NCBI RefSeq assembly: GCF_017163755.1
Contig: NZ_JAFIWC010000003.1
Span: forward strand, 148,370 to 212,369
Reading direction: 5' to 3'
Source: Xanthomonas sp.
GTDB taxonomy: Bacteria; Pseudomonadota; Gammaproteobacteria; Xanthomonadales; Xanthomonadaceae
DNA: 64,000 nucleotides
The translations under genes were made by a program, and so were the position numbers. This document shows positions 26,701 to 35,020 of this stretch, in pieces. The notes beneath the pieces are model-generated. The model did not search any database. It saw only the letters and a program-made list of their open reading frames with translations, and was not told the DNA's origin. Every line of letters starts with the position of its first letter. Position 1 is the stretch's first letter.

Positions 26701-29700
26701 CTGGCGCTGTGGCTGGCCTCGCCGGCGCTGATGGCATGGATGGGGCATGCCGGCGCGCCGCGCCGCTCGCAGCTGTCGCTGCCGCAGCGCGCGTTCCTGG
26801 GGCGGCTGGCGCGGCGCACCTGGGCGTTCTTCGAAGTGCACCTGCGCGAGGAGGATCACTGGCTGCCGCCGGACAACGTGCAGGAGCATCCGCAGCTGGT
26901 GGTGGCGCGGCGTACCTCGCCGACCAACATCGGCCTGGCGCTGCTCGGCAACCTGGCCGCCTACGACCTGGGCTACCTGCAGGTGGAGGGCGTGATCGAG
27001 CGCACCCGGCGCACCCTGGCGACGATGGAGACGCTGCCGCGGCACCGCGGCCACTTCTACAACTGGTACGACACCGAGACCCTGCAGCCGCTGCCGCCGG
27101 CCTATCTGTCGACGGTGGACAGCGGCAACCTCGCCGGACACCTGCTGACCCTGCGCCAGGGGCTGCTGGCGCTGTGCGACGCGCCGGTCCTGTCGCCGGC
27201 CACGTTCGACGGCCTGGCCGATACCTTGGGCGTGCTGCGCGAAGACTGCGGCGCGCCGGCGCGTGAACACACCGCGCTGGACGCGATGCTGGACAGCTTC
27301 GCCGCCGACCTGGAGGCGCTGCGCGCGCAGCCGGCGACGCTGGCGCAGGCGTGGTCGGCGCTGAGCGCGCTGGCCGCGCAGGCGACGACGATCGCCGGCC
27401 TGTGGCCGCCGTCCTCGCCCACGCTGGAAACCCCGGCGCAGGGCCCGGCGCCGTACCGCCCGCACCTGCTGCTCGACGCGTGCACCGCGGCGCTGGACGA
27501 ACTGCGCAGCTTCGCGCCGTGGATCGCCAGTCGCGCCGGCGCCGCCGCGGCGGACCCCGACGCCGACGCCGGGCGCGTGCCGACACTGCGCGAACTGGCC
27601 GCCGGCAACCCCGACGCCGACGCGGCCACGCGCGCGCGGGCGCGGATCCACCAGCTCGAGCGGCTGGCGCATGTCGCCGGGCAGCTGTCGCTGATGGAAT
27701 ACGGCTTCCTCTACGACCCGGCCCGGCGGCTGCTGGCGATCGGCTACAACGTCGACGAGCGGCGCCTGGACCAGGGCTATTACGACCTGCTGGCGTCGGA
27801 GGCGCGGCTGTGCAGCTTCGTCGCCATCGCCCAGGGCCAGCTGCCGCAGGAGAGCTGGTTCGCGCTGGGGCGGCTGCTCACCGAGGTCGACGGCGAGGCC
27901 ACGCTGCTGTCGTGGAGCGGCTCGATGTTCGAGTACCTGATGCCGCAGCTGGTGATGCCCAGCTATGCCGACACGCTGCTCGACCAGACCATGCTGCACG
28001 CGGTCAACGCGCAGATCGCGCACGGCGCGCGGCACGGGGTGCCGTGGGGCGTGTCCGAGTCCGGCTACAACGCGGTCGATGCGCGGATGAACTACCAGTA
28101 CCGCGCGTTCGGCGTGCCCGGCCTGGGCCTCAAGCGCGGCCTGGACCAGGACCTGGTGATCGCCCCGTACGCCAGCATGATGGCGCTGATGGTGGCGCCG
28201 GAAGCGGCCTGTGCCAACCTGCAACGGCTGACCGACGAAGGGTTCGGCGGGCGTTTCGGCCTGCACGAGGCCATCGACTACACCGCCGGGCGCGTGCCGC
28301 CGGGCCAGGACCACGCGCTGATCCGCTCGTTCATGGCCCACCACCAGGGCATGGGCCTGCTGGCGCTGGACCATCTGCTGCGCGACCAGCCGATGCAGAA
28401 GCGCTTCGCCGCCGACGCCGAATTCCAGGCCACGCTGCTGCTGCTGCAGGAGCGCATCCCGCGCGCCGGCGTGTTCCATCCGCACGAGGCCGAGGGCGCG
28501 GCGCTGCGCAGCAGCCAGGCCGAGCGCGAAGGCGAAACCCAGCTGCGGGTGTTCCGCGAACCGGGCGCGCCGCGGCCGGCGGTGCAACTGCTGTCCAACG
28601 GCCGCTACCACGGCCTGCTGACCAGCGCCGGCGGCGGCTACAGCCGGCTGCGCGACATGGCGATCACCCGCTGGCGCGAGGACGGCACCCGCGACAACTG
28701 GGGCAGCTTCTGCTATCTGCGCGACGTGGACAGCGGCGACTACTGGTCGGCGGCGTACCAGCCCACCGCGGTGGCGGTGGACCACTACGAAGCGATCTTC
28801 TCCGACGCCAAGGCCGAGTTCCGCGGCCGCAAGCGCGGCTACGACACGCACATGGAAGTGGCGATCTCGGCCGAGGACGACATCGAACTGCGCCGGCTGC
28901 GGATCAGCAACCGTTCGCGGCATTCGCGCACCATCGAGATCACCACCTATGCCGAAGTGGTGCTGGCGCCGGCGATCTCCGACGAGCTGCACCCGGCCTT
29001 CAGCAACCTGTTCGTGCAGACCGAGATCGAGCGCGACAAGCAGGCGTTGCTGTGCACGCGGCGGCCGCGCGCGCACGACGAAGTGCCGCCGTGGATGTTC
29101 CACCTGGTCGCGGTGCACGACGCCGACATCGGCGCGATCTCCTACGAGACCGACCGCGCGCGCTTCCTGGGCCGCGGCAACAGCGCGCGCACCCCGCGCG
29201 CGTTGACCGGCGCCGCGGCGCTGTCGGACACCGCCGGCTCGGTGCTCGACCCGGTGGTCGCGATCCGTTGCCGCATCGTGCTGGCGCCGGAACAGACCGC
29301 GATGATCGACATGGTCTACGGCGTCGGCGGCGACCGCGCCGCGTGCGCGGCGCTGATCGACAAGTACCGCGACCGGCGCCTGGCCGACCGCGTGTTCGAC
29401 CTGGCCTGGACCCACAGCCAGGTGGTGCGCCGGCAGATCAACGCCTCGCAGGCCGATGCGCAGCTGTACGAGCGCCTGGCCGGGCTGATGGTGTACGTGC
29501 ATCCGTCGCTGCGCGCCGACAGCGAGCTGCAGCTGCGCAACCGTCGCGGCCAGTCCGGCCTGTGGGGGCATGCGATCTCCGGCGACCTGCCGATCGCGCT
29601 GCTGCAGATCGGCGACGCCGACAACATCGAGCTGGTGCGGCAGATGGTGCAGGCGCACGCGTACTGGCGGCTCAAGGGCCTGCATGCGGACCTGGTGATC

Positions 29701-32478
29701 TGGAACGAAAGCCAGAGCGGCTACCGGCAGCAGCTGCAGGAGCAGATCCTGGGCATGATCTCGGCCGATCCGGACGCCAGCATGCTCGAACGCCCGGGCG
29801 GCATCTTCGTGCGTCCGGTGCAGAACATCTCGCAGGAGGACCGGATCCTGCTGCAGGTGGTCGCGCGGGTGATCGTCAGCGACCAGCGCGGCACCCTGTC
29901 CGCGCAGATCGGCCGGCACCTGCCGCCGGCGCGCGGCATGCCCGAGCTGGTGCCGCTGCCGGCCGACGCGCTGGCCGAGGACGCGTCGGCGAGCGGACCG
30001 GCGCCGGTCGCCGACGGCGATGGCGACGAGGACAGCGCGCCGTGGCCGTTCGAGGCCGCGCACGCGCAAACGCTGTTCGACAACGGCACCGGCGCGTTCG
30101 CCGCCGACGGGCGCGAATACCAGATCACGCTGCGCGAAGGCGCGCCGACGCCGGCGCCGTGGTCGAACGTGCTGGCCAACGCCCAGCTGGGCACGGTGCT
30201 CAGCGAAAGCGCCGCCGGCTACACCTGGTTCGAGAACGCGCACGAGTTCCGCCTGTCGCCGTGGCACAACGACCCGGTCGCCGACACCTGCGGCGAAGCG
30301 TTCTACCTGCGCGACGAGGACAGCGGCCGGGTCTGGTCGCCGCAGCCGCTGCCGTGCCGCGGCGAAGGCGAGTACCACACCCGCCACGGCTTCGGCTACA
30401 GCGTCTACGCGCACGTGCAGGACGGCATCGCCAGCGAACTGTGGGTGTACGTGGCGCTGCACGATGCGGTGAAGTACTCGGTGCTCAAGCTGCGCAACCT
30501 GTCCGGGCGCCCGCGGCGGCTGTCGGCCACCGGCTACGTGGAGTGGGTGCTGGGCGACCTGCGGATGAAATCGCAGATGCACGTGGTCACCGAGCAGGAC
30601 GGCGCCGGCGGCGCGCTGCTGGCGCGTAATCCCTACAACACCGAGTTCGCCGGGCGCACCGCGTTCTTCGACGCCGACGCCAGCGTGCGCAGCTGCAGCG
30701 GCGACCGCACCGAGTTCCTCGGCCGCAATGGCGACATGGCCGATCCGCAGGCCTTGCGCCGCGAGCGCCTGTCCGGCCGGCTGGGCGCGGGGCTGGATCC
30801 GTGCGCGGCGATCCAGGTGCCGCTGGCGCTGGCCGCCGGCGCCTCGTGCCAGACCGTGTTCCGCCTCGGCGCCGGCCAGGACCACGACGCCGCCGTGGAA
30901 CTGGCGCGGCGGGTGCGCGGACGCGACGCCGCGCACGACGCGCTGGACGCGGTGCGCACGCATTGGCGCCAGCTGCTCGGCGGACTGCAGGTGAACACGC
31001 CCGATCCCAGCGTGGACCTGCTGGTCAACGGCTGGCTGCCGTACCAGACCCTGGCCTGCCGTTACCTGGCGCGCAGCGGCTACTACCAGTCCGGCGGCGC
31101 GTTCGGCTTCCGCGACCAGTTGCAGGACCTGATGGCGCTGGTGCACGCCACCCCGGCGCTGGCGCGCGAGCACCTGCTGCTCAGCGCCGCGCACCAGTTC
31201 CCGCAAGGCGACGTGCTGCACTGGTGGCATCCGCCGCAGGACCGCGGCGTGCGCACGCGCTGCTCCGACGACTACCTGTGGCTGCCGCTGGCGGCGTGCC
31301 GCTACCTGCAGGTCACCGGCGACCACGGCGTGCTCGACGAGGGCGTGCGCTACATCGAGGGCCGCAGCGTCGGCAGCGACGAGGAGTCGTACTACGACCT
31401 GCCGGTCATCTCGCATGAACGCGCGCCGTTCTACGCGCACTGCGTGCAGGCGCTGCGCCGCGGCATGGCGCTGCTCGGCGAACGCGGCCTGCCGCTGATC
31501 GGCACCGGCGACTGGAACGATGGCATGAACCGGGTGGGCGAGGGCGGCAAGGGCGAGAGCGTGTGGCTGGGCTTCTTCCTGTACCACGTGCTGCAGCAGT
31601 TCGCCGCGGTCGCGCGCGGCCGCGACGACGCCGCGTTCGCCGACGAATGCGACGCCGCGGCGCGGACCCTGCGCGGCAACCTCGATGCGCATGCCTGGGA
31701 CGGCGACTGGTACCGGCGCGCCTGGTTCGACGACGGCACCGCGCTGGGCTCGGCGCACAGCGACGAGTGCCGCATCGACTCGATCTCGCAGAGCTGGTCG
31801 GTGCTGTCCGGCGCCGCCGCGCCGGCGCGCGCGCGCCAGGCGATGGCGTCGCTGGACCGGCACCTGGTCAAGCGCGAGGCCGGCCTGATCCAGCTGCTGG
31901 ACCCGCCGTTCGACCGCACCGACAAGGACCCGGGCTATATCCGCGGCTACGTGCCCGGCGTGCGCGAGAACGGCGGCCAGTACACCCACGCGGCGGTGTG
32001 GGCGGCGATGGCCTTCGCCCAGCTCGGCGACGGCGAGCGCGCGTGGGAACTGGCACGCATGATCAATCCGATCCGGCACAGCCTGGATGCGGCGGCCAGC
32101 GAACGCTACAAGGTCGAGCCCTACGTGCTGGCCGCCGACGTGTACGGCGTGGCCCCGCACGTCGGGCGCGGCGGCTGGACCTGGTACACCGGCTCGGCCG
32201 GCTGGATGTACCGGCTGCTGGTCGAATCGCTGCTCGGCCTGCACCGCGAGGGCGACACCCTGCAGTTGCGGCCGTGCCTGCCCGCCGACTGGGACGGCTG
32301 CCAGCTGCAGTACCGCTACTACGAGAGCGTCTATCACATCGAGGTGAGCCAGGTCGACGCCGCCATGCCGGCCCAGCTGAGCGTCGACGGACAGGCGCAG
32401 GACGGGGCGAGCGTCGCCCTGGTCGACGACGGCGGCGTGCACCGCGTGCACTGGCGGCAGCCGCGCCCGCGCGCATGA
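23731..32478 (+). CDS. ndvB: cyclic beta-1,2-glucan synthase (NdvB/ChvB-type)
   Basis: A 2915-residue inner-membrane enzyme that makes, closes and trims beta-1,2-glucan. Order of parts: a long N-terminal region (1-420), two membrane spans near 430-485, a GT84 glycosyltransferase domain (YVITLDADTRLPRDAAREF near residue 640, then FGEGSFVGKGIYDVDAFEHT, ILSHDLLEG, RRTRWIRGDWQLLPW), more membrane spans (about 840-1010), glycoamylase-like region (about 1030-1560), two beta-sandwich GT36-associated domains, and a C-terminal GH94 phosphorylase-like domain with GTGDWNDGMNRVGEGG near residue 2590. All domains are present and length is as in Agrobacterium and Brucella homologues. Start MTSHWRALRR at 23731 is preferred over an in-frame codon at 23710. 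Cyclic beta-1,2-glucan is known to suppress plant immunity in Xanthomonas campestris. Confidence 0.93.
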   Translation: MTSHWRALRRRLLPYRRSLLGLRTSLLRHRRQRLHAEEPLRAQLLNAEQMALHGQALARVHRVRSGRSPEALLARLKQNEDMLRDALAMLAGMVRDDVRITPAGEWLLDNFYLVEEQIHTARRHLPTGYSRQLPALAQGPSIGLPRVYALSMDAIAHGDGRIDADTTSRFVAAYQTVTPLKLGELWAIPIMLRLGLLENLRRVAARVMRDGIDHRLASDWADRLNTTAAQDPKSVVLVVADMARSQPPLSGAFVAELVRGLHGRGGVLAMPVTWVEQWLADSGHRVDELVHAESQQQAADQVSISNSIASLRFLATMDWRDFVEELSVVERHLRQDPHGTYAQMDFHTRDSYRHSVELLARRSGAAESAVAECAVRLAQAAAGDDGRHVGYYLVDDGLPELQAAIATLPQARRKPRVAVRTLPLAAYLAPIAAIAAIGSGMLLRQLQGLPQAAPWWLWASTALLGAVVFSELGIALVNWAATMLVPPRTLPRMDFSKGLPAASRTLVVVPSMLSDTATVDELVESLEVRFLANRDPQLHFALLTDFLDAAQATLPTDAALLDHAAHHIVRLNQRYAPESGDRFFLLHRPRLWNAGERAWIGYERKRGKLAALNRLLRGGAVEADFSEVIGAVQALAQVRYVITLDADTRLPRDAAREFVATLAHPLNAARIDPRQGRVTRGYGILQPSVGSSMSGHRVTRYARLFGSEPGIDPYTRTVSDVYQDLFGEGSFVGKGIYDVDAFEHTLAGRFPDNRILSHDLLEGCYARAGLVSDVRLFEDYPSRYAVDVKRRTRWIRGDWQLLPWLLPWVPGPQGGYRRNTLSVLSRGKLLDNLRRSLVPIAGTALLVLGWAWLPRPAAWTAWLLGLFVLPVLVPALHNLVAKPLDMGWRLHLSALGRALGAQLQRAAVSLACLPYEAGYSALAIARTLWRMALSRRRLLQWHASSEVERALGRGGAAELGHMAPAALFAVATLALLAWRQPSALWVAAPVLALWLASPALMAWMGHAGAPRRSQLSLPQRAFLGRLARRTWAFFEVHLREEDHWLPPDNVQEHPQLVVARRTSPTNIGLALLGNLAAYDLGYLQVEGVIERTRRTLATMETLPRHRGHFYNWYDTETLQPLPPAYLSTVDSGNLAGHLLTLRQGLLALCDAPVLSPATFDGLADTLGVLREDCGAPAREHTALDAMLDSFAADLEALRAQPATLAQAWSALSALAAQATTIAGLWPPSSPTLETPAQGPAPYRPHLLLDACTAALDELRSFAPWIASRAGAAAADPDADAGRVPTLRELAAGNPDADAATRARARIHQLERLAHVAGQLSLMEYGFLYDPARRLLAIGYNVDERRLDQGYYDLLASEARLCSFVAIAQGQLPQESWFALGRLLTEVDGEATLLSWSGSMFEYLMPQLVMPSYADTLLDQTMLHAVNAQIAHGARHGVPWGVSESGYNAVDARMNYQYRAFGVPGLGLKRGLDQDLVIAPYASMMALMVAPEAACANLQRLTDEGFGGRFGLHEAIDYTAGRVPPGQDHALIRSFMAHHQGMGLLALDHLLRDQPMQKRFAADAEFQATLLLLQERIPRAGVFHPHEAEGAALRSSQAEREGETQLRVFREPGAPRPAVQLLSNGRYHGLLTSAGGGYSRLRDMAITRWREDGTRDNWGSFCYLRDVDSGDYWSAAYQPTAVAVDHYEAIFSDAKAEFRGRKRGYDTHMEVAISAEDDIELRRLRISNRSRHSRTIEITTYAEVVLAPAISDELHPAFSNLFVQTEIERDKQALLCTRRPRAHDEVPPWMFHLVAVHDADIGAISYETDRARFLGRGNSARTPRALTGAAALSDTAGSVLDPVVAIRCRIVLAPEQTAMIDMVYGVGGDRAACAALIDKYRDRRLADRVFDLAWTHSQVVRRQINASQADAQLYERLAGLMVYVHPSLRADSELQLRNRRGQSGLWGHAISGDLPIALLQIGDADNIELVRQMVQAHAYWRLKGLHADLVIWNESQSGYRQQLQEQILGMISADPDASMLERPGGIFVRPVQNISQEDRILLQVVARVIVSDQRGTLSAQIGRHLPPARGMPELVPLPADALAEDASASGPAPVADGDGDEDSAPWPFEAAHAQTLFDNGTGAFAADGREYQITLREGAPTPAPWSNVLANAQLGTVLSESAAGYTWFENAHEFRLSPWHNDPVADTCGEAFYLRDEDSGRVWSPQPLPCRGEGEYHTRHGFGYSVYAHVQDGIASELWVYVALHDAVKYSVLKLRNLSGRPRRLSATGYVEWVLGDLRMKSQMHVVTEQDGAGGALLARNPYNTEFAGRTAFFDADASVRSCSGDRTEFLGRNGDMADPQALRRERLSGRLGAGLDPCAAIQVPLALAAGASCQTVFRLGAGQDHDAAVELARRVRGRDAAHDALDAVRTHWRQLLGGLQVNTPDPSVDLLVNGWLPYQTLACRYLARSGYYQSGGAFGFRDQLQDLMALVHATPALAREHLLLSAAHQFPQGDVLHWWHPPQDRGVRTRCSDDYLWLPLAACRYLQVTGDHGVLDEGVRYIEGRSVGSDEESYYDLPVISHERAPFYAHCVQALRRGMALLGERGLPLIGTGDWNDGMNRVGEGGKGESVWLGFFLYHVLQQFAAVARGRDDAAFADECDAAARTLRGNLDAHAWDGDWYRRAWFDDGTALGSAHSDECRIDSISQSWSVLSGAAAPARARQAMASLDRHLVKREAGLIQLLDPPFDRTDKDPGYIRGYVPGVRENGGQYTHAAVWAAMAFAQLGDGERAWELARMINPIRHSLDAAASERYKVEPYVLAADVYGVAPHVGRGGWTWYTGSAGWMYRLLVESLLGLHREGDTLQLRPCLPADWDGCQLQYRYYESVYHIEVSQVDAAMPAQLSVDGQAQDGASVALVDDGGVHRVHWRQPRPRA

Positions 32479-32687
32479 ACACGCGCCCGCAGACCCAGGC
32501 CGAACTGAACCACCTGGCGGCGATGCTGCCGGAGTGGATCGCGCATCTGCGCGATCCGGCCGAGTTCTGGCCGCAGTTCGACGCGCTGGCGCGGGAACTG
32601 CTGCAGCGCGCCGACCCGGCCGATGCGGCCTATGCGCGCGCTGCGCTGGCGAGGATGCGCGCCAATGCGCCGGTGTCGCCGCGATGA
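32475..32687 (+). CDS. 70-residue protein translationally coupled to ndvB
   Basis: Starts with an ATG at 32475 that overlaps the ndvB stop (ATGA, 32475-32478). Sequence runs MNTRPQTQAELNHLAAMLPE, then WIAHLRDPAEFWPQFDALAR and a helical Ala/Arg-rich end. No signal peptide or membrane span; entirely helical in character. The overlap means it is read by ribosomes finishing the synthase, so an accessory or regulatory role in glucan synthesis is likely, but I do not recognise a family. Confidence 0.7.
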   Translation: MNTRPQTQAELNHLAAMLPEWIAHLRDPAEFWPQFDALARELLQRADPADAAYARAALARMRANAPVSPR

Positions 32688-32786
32688 GCGCCGGCATGCG
32701 CCGCGACGCTGGGTTCACGGCATGGTCACCCCGGATGCACAGCCGCTGACCCCACACTGCGGCTCACGTCGCAAGAGGCCTCCCCC

Positions 32787-33950
32787 ATGCAAGCGCTCAC
32801 CTATCACGGCACCCGCGATGTCCGTGTGGAAACCGTGCCCGATCCGGTACTGGTCGACGCCGACGACATCGTGCTGCGCGTCACCGCCACCGCGATCTGC
32901 GGCTCGGACCTGCATCTGTACCGCGGCAAGATCCCCGACCTGCACGACGGCGACATCCTCGGCCACGAGTTCATGGGCGTGGTCGAAGAGATCGGCACGG
33001 GCGTGCAGCGGCTGAAGAAAGGCGACCGGGTGGTGATCCCGTTCGTGATCGCCTGCGGCGAATGCTTCCACTGCCGGCTGTCCGAATACGCCGCCTGCGA
33101 AACCACCAACACCGGCAAGGGCGCGGCGCTGAACCAGAAGGGCATCCGCCCGCCGGCCGCGCTGTTCGGCTACAGCCATCTGTACGGCGGCATCGCCGGC
33201 GGCCAGGCCGAATACGTGCGCGTGCCCAAGGCCAACGTCGGCCCGCTGGTGATCCCCGACGTGCTGCACGACGAGCAGGTGCTGTTCCTGTCCGACATCC
33301 TGCCCACCGGCTACCAGGCCGCGCTCAACGCCGGCATCGGCCAGGGGGCCACCGTGGCGATCTTCGGCGCCGGCCCGGTCGGGCTGATGACCGCGGCGTG
33401 CTGCCGCATGCTCGGCGCCGAACGCATCTTCATGGTCGACCGCTATCCGTACCGGCTGGACTTCGCGCAGCGCGCCTACGGCGTGATCCCGCTCAACTTC
33501 GAGGAGATCGACGATCCGGCCGACATCATCGTCGGCCAGACCGACGGCCGCGGCGTGGACGCCAGCATCGACGCGGTCGGCTTCGAGGCCAAGGGCAGCA
33601 CGGTGGAGACAGTGATGGCCACGCTGAAGCTGGAAGGCAGCAGCGGCACCGCGCTGCGCCAGTGCATCGCCGCCACCCGCCGCGGCGGCACGGTCAGCGT
33701 GCCGGGCGTGTACGCCGGCTTCATCCACGGCTTCCTGTTCGGCGACGCGTTCGACAAGGGGCTGACCTTCAAGATGGGGCAGACCCATGTGCAGCGCTTC
33801 ATGCCGGAACTGCTCGAGCACATCGGCGAAGGCCGGCTCAAGCCCAGCGAGATCATCTCCCATCGCCTGAGCCTGGCCCAGGCCGCCGAAGGCTACGACA
33901 TCTTCGACAAGAAGGAGCAGGACTGCCGCAAGGTGATCCTGACGCCTTGA
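32787..33950 (+). CDS. zinc-dependent alcohol dehydrogenase (formaldehyde dehydrogenase-like branch)
   Basis: A 387-residue medium-chain dehydrogenase. Catalytic zinc C38 (ICGSDLH) and H60-E61 (LGHEF); structural zinc C90, C93, C96, C104; Rossmann motif [20 protein letters not shown]. The long insert [20 protein letters not shown] and the overall length place it in the branch that includes glutathione-independent formaldehyde dehydrogenase, though many members have other substrates. GCAAGAGG precedes the ATG at 32787. It stands apart from ndvB (about 100 bp gap) and is followed by a 1-kb non-coding stretch. The substrate is not assignable. Confidence 0.87.
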   Translation: MQALTYHGTRDVRVETVPDPVLVDADDIVLRVTATAICGSDLHLYRGKIPDLHDGDILGHEFMGVVEEIGTGVQRLKKGDRVVIPFVIACGECFHCRLSEYAACETTNTGKGAALNQKGIRPPAALFGYSHLYGGIAGGQAEYVRVPKANVGPLVIPDVLHDEQVLFLSDILPTGYQAALNAGIGQGATVAIFGAGPVGLMTAACCRMLGAERIFMVDRYPYRLDFAQRAYGVIPLNFEEIDDPADIIVGQTDGRGVDASIDAVGFEAKGSTVETVMATLKLEGSSGTALRQCIAATRRGGTVSVPGVYAGFIHGFLFGDAFDKGLTFKMGQTHVQRFMPELLEHIGEGRLKPSEIISHRLSLAQAAEGYDIFDKKEQDCRKVILTP

Positions 33951-34665
33951 CCGCGGCAGCCGCTGCCGGACAGGGCGCAGCGGCTGGCGTCGCCGCGCGA
34001 TCCGGCAACGGCGGCCGCGCAGGTCGATCCCTGCAGACGTTGCCTGGCATGCGCGGGCCATGGGCCGTGCGCGGTCACGGCAACGGATTGCCTATCCCGG
34101 GTGCCTGGCGGCATGTTCCGCGGCAAGCTTGGGTGTCGGCAATGCGTTTCCGTCCCGCAGGGTGATGGCGGTCGCGTTGCTGGTCAGTTCTATTTTCCTG
34201 GCAGCGGACGCCATCGTCGCGCCGGCGGCATGCGCGCCACGCATGTCTCGGCAGGAACCATGCGTGGCGCGCCGCCCGCATACGCCGGGCCGGCGCGAGC
34301 CGCCGATGACGCCGCTGCCGCCTGCACCAAGCAGCGCCAGGCCGACCGCGCAGGCCCAAGCCGCTTGCTGCGGCGCAGCGCCCGTTTTGCGCGGCGACAG
34401 CCTGCCGGCCGGGTGCCGACAGGCCGCCGAAGCGGCGCCGAGTGGCCGTCCGCGGGCGGGGCCACCGGCGGCGGCAGGGCCTGATTTGCCGCGCAACGCA
34501 AAGCGCCGCGGCGGCGGCCATCGCCCGGGATAAGTTTTTCGCCGAAGCCGCTGCGCGGCCGCCATGGCCTGCGCCATCCGCTCGCGGCTGTCAATATGCG
34601 CGTGATTATTTGCATATGTTTCAATCAGTTAGCTACTTGCGCACAGGACGGCCGCGAACGCGCGT

Positions 34666-34711
34666 TTGTCCACAAGGGGTGTGGATGACTTCTGCATAAG
34701 GCTGTGGATAA
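34666..34711. promoter_or_regulatory. cluster of three DnaA-box-like 9-mers
   Basis: Within 46 bp: TTGTCCACA at 34666-34674 (one mismatch to TTATCCACA), TGTGGATGA at 34680-34688 (reverse strand TCATCCACA, one mismatch) and TGTGGATAA at 34703-34711 (reverse strand, perfect consensus). The first box is on the + strand and the other two on the reverse strand. No dnaA, dnaN, rpmH or partition gene is near, so this is not the chromosome origin; it could titrate DnaA or let DnaA control the nearby diguanylate cyclase gene. Confidence 0.5.
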
Positions 34712-34751
34712 ACCTGGCGCCGGCCCGGGCCGCAACCGTGTCAAGAGCGAT

Positions 34752-34776
34752 GGCGAAAAATTCGCCACGCTTTTTT
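34752..34776 (+). terminator. orphan hairpin plus T-run
   Basis: Stem GGCGAA (34752-34757) and TTCGCC (34761-34766) with an AAA loop, then ACGC and TTTTTT (34771-34776). It looks like a weak intrinsic terminator on the + strand, yet the nearest upstream + strand gene ends 800 bp earlier, which hints at a short unannotated transcript. Confidence 0.45.
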
Positions 34777-35020
34777 AACGCTCGCCCGCGGACGGGTGCA
34801 AGGTGCCGTCGCCGCTGCCGAATAGCGGGCGGGGACGCCGGCACGGACGCCGCGCCGGGCCGCATCCACGTCCGCGTCGCGTCCGCGCGCGCGGCGCCGC
34901 CAAAGGCACATCGTCCTGCAACCGGCGGATCGCACGCACTGGCTACACTGCGCGGCTCAAGGAAGCCGGCGCGGCGCCGATAGGTTCGCTAGGCGGCGCT
35001 GGAAAGGCCGGACCGCGCCC

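Larger units (their letters stand above)
33951..35020. other. 1-kb stretch with no convincing protein gene
   Basis: The largest gap in the window. The first 600 bp are GC-rich with only shadow frames. At about 34585-34780 the DNA becomes AT-rich (runs such as GATTATTTGCATATGTTTC) and holds the DnaA-box-like cluster and a terminator-like hairpin annotated separately. It may encode a small RNA on the + strand ending at about 34776, but no promoter can be fixed with confidence. Confidence 0.45.

Noticed and set aside
26365..32757. A 2130-codon open frame on the reverse strand across ndvB
   Set aside because: Low-complexity His/Arg/Gln/Ala composition typical of GC-rich antisense shadow; ndvB on the other strand has full domain content.
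34666..34711. DnaA boxes considered as chromosome origin
   Set aside because: Only three boxes, no dnaA/dnaN/rpmH/gidA neighbours and no unwinding element of usual size.
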